From contig NZ_JACIDN010000009.1 of NCBI RefSeq assembly GCF_014196345.1, forward strand, positions 1 to 64,000: 64,000 bases of DNA, written 5' to 3'. This stretch comes from Methylobacterium brachythecii (GTDB lineage: Bacteria; Pseudomonadota; Alphaproteobacteria; Rhizobiales; Beijerinckiaceae). A program made the position numbers and the translations under genes. Under the pieces are notes generated by a model. The model made no database searches. It had not been told where the DNA came from and saw only the letters and a program-made list of their open reading frames with translations. Below, one piece after another: positions 59,939 to 64,000 of the stretch (the stretch's first letter is position 1; each line of letters starts with the position of its first letter).

Positions 59939-62900
59939 TTACGAGCAGCCCGTCGTGCCGCCGCAGGTGTCGCATTTCAGGCAGGTGCCGTTGCGGACCA
60001 GCGTGAAGTTCGCGCATTCGGGGCAGGCTTCGCCGACATAGCCCTTCATTTTCGCCTCGGCGCGGCGGTCGGCGACCGTGCGCTCTGCCTTTTCAGACTT
60101 GGCGAAGGGGAGGGTGTCCACGATGGTCTCGGCATGGCCGGCCGGGAGCGGCTCCGCCTTCAGCGCGGTCGCGCCACGAGTGGCGTGGACGACGTTGCCG
60201 GCCGGTGCGGAGGAGCTGACCGCGCCGACACCCGTGGTGGCGAAGCCGGGGCCGCCCTGGATCAGGGTGAGCCGGTCGGCCGAGCCGCGTAGCAGGCCAC
60301 GAGAGACCACGCTGGAGGCGGCGGGACCGGGCTTGCCGGCCTCGCGGGTGGTGTCGCCCTCGCCGCCGCCGAGCGCGGTGCCGCCGATCTCGGACGGGTT
60401 GACGTGGGCGAGGTCGGAGCGGCCGAGATACGAGATCGCCAGTTCGCGGAACACGTAGTCGAGCAGCGAGGTCGCGTTCTTGATCGCGTCGTTGCCCTGC
60501 ACGAAGCCCGACGGGTCGAAGCGGGTGAAGGTGAAGGCCTCGACGTATTCCTCCAGCGGCACGCCGTATTGCAGGCCGAGCGAGATCGCGATGGCGAAGT
60601 TGTTCATCAGACTTCGGAAGGCGGCGCCCTCCTTGTGCATGTCGATGAAGATCTCGCCGAGGCGACCGTCATCGTACTCGCCGGTGCGCAGGTAGACCTT
60701 GTGGCCGCCGACCACGGCCTTCTGGGTGTAACCCTTGCGCCGGTCGGGCATCTTTTCGCGCGAGCGGATGTGCTCGACGCGCTCGATGACCCGCTCGACG
60801 ATCTTTTCGGCGACCACGGCAGCCTTGGCGGCGGCGGGCGCCTGGATCAGCGCCTCGACCGCATCGTCCTCGTCGTCGTTGTCGGCGATGAGAGCGGAAT
60901 TCAGCGGCTGCGAAAGCTTCGAGCCGTCGCGGTAGAGGGCGTTGGCCTTGAGCGCCAGCGTCCAGGACAGGCGGTAGGCCGCCTTGCAATCCTCGACGGT
61001 GGCGTCGTTCGGCATGTTGATGGTCTTGGAGATCGCACCCGAGATGAAGGGCTGCGCCGCCGCCATCATGCGGATGTGGCTCTCGACCGAGAGGTAGCGC
61101 TTGCCGGTGCGGCCGCACGGGTTAGCGCAGTCGAACACCGCGTAGTGCTCGGGCTTGAGGAAGGGCGCGCCTTCCAACGTCATCGCTCCGCAGACGTGGA
61201 TGTTGGCCGCCTCGATGTCCTTCTTCGAGAAGCCGAGGAACGGCAGCAACTCGAAGGTCGGGTCGGCCAGCTTCTCGGCGGGCACCTTGAGGTTATCCTT
61301 GAGGAAGTCGTCGCCGAGCGTCCAGCGGTTGAAAACGAACTTGATGTCGAAGGCCGACTTGAGGCCCTTCTCCACCGCAGCGATCTTGTCGTCGGTGAAG
61401 CCGCGGGTCCGCAGGCTCGACGGGTTGATCGCCGGCGCCTGGCCCATGGAGCCATGGCCAACCGCGAAAGCCTCGATCTCGGCGATCTCGCTCTCACGGT
61501 AACCCAGCGCCCGCAGGGCGTCGGGAGCCGCTTGATTGATGATCTTGAAGTAGCCGCCGCCGGCGAGCTTCTTGAACTTCACCAGGGCGAAATCGGGCTC
61601 GATGCCGGTGGTGTCGCAATCCATGACGAGGCCGATCGTGCCGGTGGGCGCGATGACGGTCGCCTGGGCGTTGCGGTAGCCGTGGGCCTCGCCGAGTTCG
61701 AGTGCGCGGTCCCAGGCCGCGCGGGCATGGGCGCCGAGATTGCCCTGCGGGATGTTGGCGTGGTCGAGCGGGACCGGGGCGATCGAGAGGAACTCGTAGC
61801 CAGCCGCCTCGCCATGCGCCGCGCGGCGATGGTTGCGGATCACCCGCAGCATCGCATCGGCATTGTCCTCGTAGGCTGCGAAGGGACCGAGCTCGGAGGC
61901 CATCTCGGCCGAGGTGGCGTAGCTCACGCCGGTCATGATCGCGGTGAGCGCACCGGCGAGCGCGCGGCCCTCCTTCGAGTCGTAGGGCAGGCCCATCGTC
62001 ATCAGCAGGCCGCCGATATTAGCGTAGCCGAGGCCCAGCGTGCGGTAGCGGTAGGAGAGCTCGGCGATCTCTTTCGAGGGGAACTGCGCCATCATCACCG
62101 AGATTTCGAGCACCACCGTCCAGAGGCGGTTGAGGTGCTCGAAGGCCTCGACGTCGAAGTGCTTGGTGGCGCGGTCGTACATCGTCAGCAGGTTGGCCGA
62201 GGCCAGGTTGCAGGCGGTGTCGTCGAGGAACATGTACTCGGAGCACGGGTTCGAGGCCCGGATCCGGCCGCCCTGCGGGCAGGTGTGCCAGTCGTTCATC
62301 GTCGTGTTGAAGTGCAGGCCCGGATCGGCCGAGGCCCAGGCGGCCTCACCGATTTTTTCCCAGAGATCGCGGGCCTTGAGGGTCTTAGCGACCTTGCCGG
62401 TGGTGCGAGAGGTCAGGCTCCAGTCGCTGTCCGCATCGACGGCGCGCAAAAAGTCGTCGGTCAGCGAGACCGAATTGTTGGAGTTCTGGCCGGCGACCGT
62501 CAGGTACGCCTCTGAATCCCAGTCGGTGTCGTAGACGGGGAATTCGAGCTTGGTGAAGCCCTGCTTGGCGAACTGAACGACGCGCTTGATGTAGGAATCC
62601 GGCACCATCGCCTTGCGGGCGGCCTTGATCTCACGCTTGAGAGCCGGGTTGCGCTCGGCGTCGTAGCAGGCGTCGCCCTCGGCCTCGCACTGGGTGCAGG
62701 CCTTCATGACGGCGGTGAGGTGCTTCGAGACGACCTTCGAGCCGGTGACGAGGGCAGCGACTTTCTGCTCCTCCTTCACCTTCCAGTCGATGAAGGCCTC
62801 GATATCCGGGTGGTCGATGTCGACGATCACCATCTTGGCGGCGCGGCGCGTCGTGCCACCCGACTTGATCGCGCCAGCCGCCCGGTCGCCGATCTTGAGG

Positions 62901-63670
62901 AAGCTCATCAGGCCGGACGACTTGCCGCCGCCGCCGAGTTTTTCGTTCTCGCCGCGCAGCATCGAGAAGTTGGAGCCGGTGCCCGAGCCGTACTTGAACA
63001 GGCGCGCCTCACGCACCCAGAGGTCCATGATGCCGCCCTCGTTCACGAGGTCGTCCTGGACGCCCTGGATGAAGCAGGCATGCGGCTGCGGGTGCTCGTA
63101 GGACGAGGCCGAGCGGGTCAGCGCGCCGGTCTTCCAGTCGCAGTAGAAGTGGCCCTGGCCTGGGCCGTCGATGCCGTAGGCCCAGTGCAGGCCGGTGTTG
63201 AACCATTGCGGCGAGTTCGGCGCGACCATCTGCTTGGCGAGCATGTAGCGAAGCTCGTCCATGAAGGCCGAGGCGTCTTCCTCGGAGGTGAAGTAGCCGC
63301 CCTTCCAGCCCCAATAGGTCCAGCAGCCGGCGAGGCGATCAAAGACCTGCGTCGAGGAGATCTCGGAGCCGATGCGCTCGTCCTCGGGCAACTCGGCCAG
63401 CGCCTTCTCGTCGGCGACGGAGCGCCACAGGAACGAGGGAACGTCGTTCTCCTCGACCTTCTTCAGGCGCGCTGGCACGCCGGCCTTGCGGAAATACTTC
63501 TGCGCCAGCACGTCGGCGGCGACCTGGCTCCAGCTCTCGGGCACGGAGATGCCGTCGAGCCGGAAGACGACCGAGCCGTCCGGGTTACGGATCTCGCTCA
63601 CCGCCTCGCGGAACGCGATGGCCGCGTAGGGAGACTGGTTGGCCGTGGTGTAACGCCGCTCGAACCGCAT
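59939..63670 (-). CDS. nrdJ: Vitamin B12-dependent (class II) ribonucleotide reductase
   Basis: This 1243-residue enzyme makes deoxyribonucleotides using adenosylcobalamin. It has a long N-terminal region, a radical-enzyme core (PHACFIQGVQDDLVNEGGIM, NPCSEYMFLDDTACNLASAN, IAPTGTIGLVMDCDTTGIEP) and a zinc-ribbon C-terminus with CPECANFTLVRNGTCLKC followed by CDTCGGTTGCS. The C-terminal cysteines re-reduce the active site. The length fits the large alphaproteobacterial NrdJ type. The ATG at 63670 gives the family N-terminus; the open frame continues 30 codons upstream with atypical sequence. No nrd accessory gene is adjacent. A DnaA-box-like 9-mer lies 274 bases upstream (63944-63952). Confidence 0.95.
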   Translation of the reverse strand: MRFERRYTTANQSPYAAIAFREAVSEIRNPDGSVVFRLDGISVPESWSQVAADVLAQKYFRKAGVPARLKKVEENDVPSFLWRSVADEKALAELPEDERIGSEISSTQVFDRLAGCWTYWGWKGGYFTSEEDASAFMDELRYMLAKQMVAPNSPQWFNTGLHWAYGIDGPGQGHFYCDWKTGALTRSASSYEHPQPHACFIQGVQDDLVNEGGIMDLWVREARLFKYGSGTGSNFSMLRGENEKLGGGGKSSGLMSFLKIGDRAAGAIKSGGTTRRAAKMVIVDIDHPDIEAFIDWKVKEEQKVAALVTGSKVVSKHLTAVMKACTQCEAEGDACYDAERNPALKREIKAARKAMVPDSYIKRVVQFAKQGFTKLEFPVYDTDWDSEAYLTVAGQNSNNSVSLTDDFLRAVDADSDWSLTSRTTGKVAKTLKARDLWEKIGEAAWASADPGLHFNTTMNDWHTCPQGGRIRASNPCSEYMFLDDTACNLASANLLTMYDRATKHFDVEAFEHLNRLWTVVLEISVMMAQFPSKEIAELSYRYRTLGLGYANIGGLLMTMGLPYDSKEGRALAGALTAIMTGVSYATSAEMASELGPFAAYEDNADAMLRVIRNHRRAAHGEAAGYEFLSIAPVPLDHANIPQGNLGAHARAAWDRALELGEAHGYRNAQATVIAPTGTIGLVMDCDTTGIEPDFALVKFKKLAGGGYFKIINQAAPDALRALGYRESEIAEIEAFAVGHGSMGQAPAINPSSLRTRGFTDDKIAAVEKGLKSAFDIKFVFNRWTLGDDFLKDNLKVPAEKLADPTFELLPFLGFSKKDIEAANIHVCGAMTLEGAPFLKPEHYAVFDCANPCGRTGKRYLSVESHIRMMAAAQPFISGAISKTINMPNDATVEDCKAAYRLSWTLALKANALYRDGSKLSQPLNSALIADNDDEDDAVEALIQAPAAAKAAVVAEKIVERVIERVEHIRSREKMPDRRKGYTQKAVVGGHKVYLRTGEYDDGRLGEIFIDMHKEGAAFRSLMNNFAIAISLGLQYGVPLEEYVEAFTFTRFDPSGFVQGNDAIKNATSLLDYVFRELAISYLGRSDLAHVNPSEIGGTALGGGEGDTTREAGKPGPAASSVVSRGLLRGSADRLTLIQGGPGFATTGVGAVSSSAPAGNVVHATRGATALKAEPLPAGHAETIVDTLPFAKSEKAERTVADRRAEAKMKGYVGEACPECANFTLVRNGTCLKCDTCGGTTGCS

Positions 63671-64000
63671 GAATCGCTTCCCCCTCGACGCGCATGGCGC
63701 GCCCCGCCGGCAGACGTGCCGGCCTGGCTTGGACGTTTGGTAGCCACCCGGCCGGAGCACGGTGCCAGCAACGAACCCGACGGTTGCCGATCACCGCTGC
63801 GATGGCCGGACGGGGACTCGACAACCCCGTTCCGGCCCAGCCGAAGCGTTGATCGAACACTAACCCTGGTAGATTCCGTCCGTCAATAAGTGGTGTCGGA
63901 GCGTACGATTGGCCCTAGATGTTGTGTTCTGTGCGGCAAATCCTGTGGATAACTCAGGCCCTGCGCTAAGTGTCGATCCGGCCTCATCCTTTGTGATCGA
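63671..64000. promoter_or_regulatory. Upstream region of nrdJ with a DnaA-box-like site
   Basis: These 330 bases reach the end of the window. The 9-mer TGTGGATAA at 63944-63952, reverse complement TTATCCACA, matches the consensus DnaA box exactly. DnaA regulates ribonucleotide reductase genes in E. coli, so a cell-cycle link is possible, but one 9-mer can occur by chance. No clear NrdR box or riboswitch could be recognised. Confidence 0.4.

Noticed and set aside
60404..62515. 703-codon plus-strand frame opposite nrdJ
   Set aside because: Shadow frame. nrdJ on the minus strand is intact and conserved.
63671..64000. Cobalamin riboswitch upstream of the B12-dependent reductase
   Set aside because: No B12-box-like conserved sequence was seen, and nrdJ genes are not usually riboswitch-controlled.

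Overview
The window is high-GC alphaproteobacterial chromosome, most likely from the Hyphomicrobiales. The closest fit is a Methylobacterium-like organism, but this is inferred from gene content: a B12-dependent NrdJ, an FtrABCD-type iron importer, paired DUF347 proteins, BKACE and MmsA. No rRNA, tRNA, CRISPR array or intact insertion sequence was recognised.

Layout. (1) 1-3.9 kb: the 3' part of dinB with a prematurely ended C-terminus, a LuxR-type regulator and an orphan OmpR-type response regulator. (2) 3.9-12.2 kb: a TonB-dependent receptor, then a LysR regulator divergent from a two-gene RND efflux pump, with a palindromic operator candidate between them. (3) 12.5-23.3 kb: a metal/envelope region. 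It holds a 50-residue membrane peptide gene with its own hairpin, a ferrous-iron uptake operon in the order ftrA-ftrB-ftrD-ftrC, two DUF347 four-repeat membrane proteins flanking a PAP2 phosphatase and a small exported protein, three exported proteins including a MipA/OmpV barrel, and a two-component system. (4) 23.5-46 kb: a tyrosine recombinase followed by about 22 kb of accessory catabolism and transport. In order these are LysR/mmsA, a second LysR, a four-subunit succinate dehydrogenase/fumarate reductase-like complex, a two-subunit class I fumarase, an amidohydrolase-like protein, a TauE/SafE exporter, a ThDP enzyme, one NitT/TauT ATPase-permease pair with four paralogous binding proteins, a BKACE beta-keto acid cleavage enzyme, a short-chain dehydrogenase and a 3-hydroxyacyl-CoA-dehydrogenase-family enzyme. 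(5) 46.5-64 kb: a Suv3-like helicase, a cNMP-domain/thioredoxin-reductase-like fusion, a FabF-like ketosynthase, a TetR/RND pump cluster, an MFS transporter, a DUF1993 protein and nrdJ.

How the genes may work together. The most interesting block is region 4. Its enzymes can be ordered into a route from a succinate or alkylsuccinate through dehydrogenation (Frd-like), hydration (fumarase), oxidation to a 2-oxo acid (SDR or HCDH-like), ThDP-dependent decarboxylation to a (methyl)malonate semialdehyde and MmsA conversion to acetyl- or propionyl-CoA. Uptake would be by an ABC transporter served by four different binding proteins. That pathway is inference from families and order; no step is proved by sequence alone. 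Region 3 looks like a ferrous iron and envelope-stress module with two uncharacterised DUF347 paralogues. Start sites were chosen from ribosome-binding sites, overlaps with upstream genes and family N-termini.
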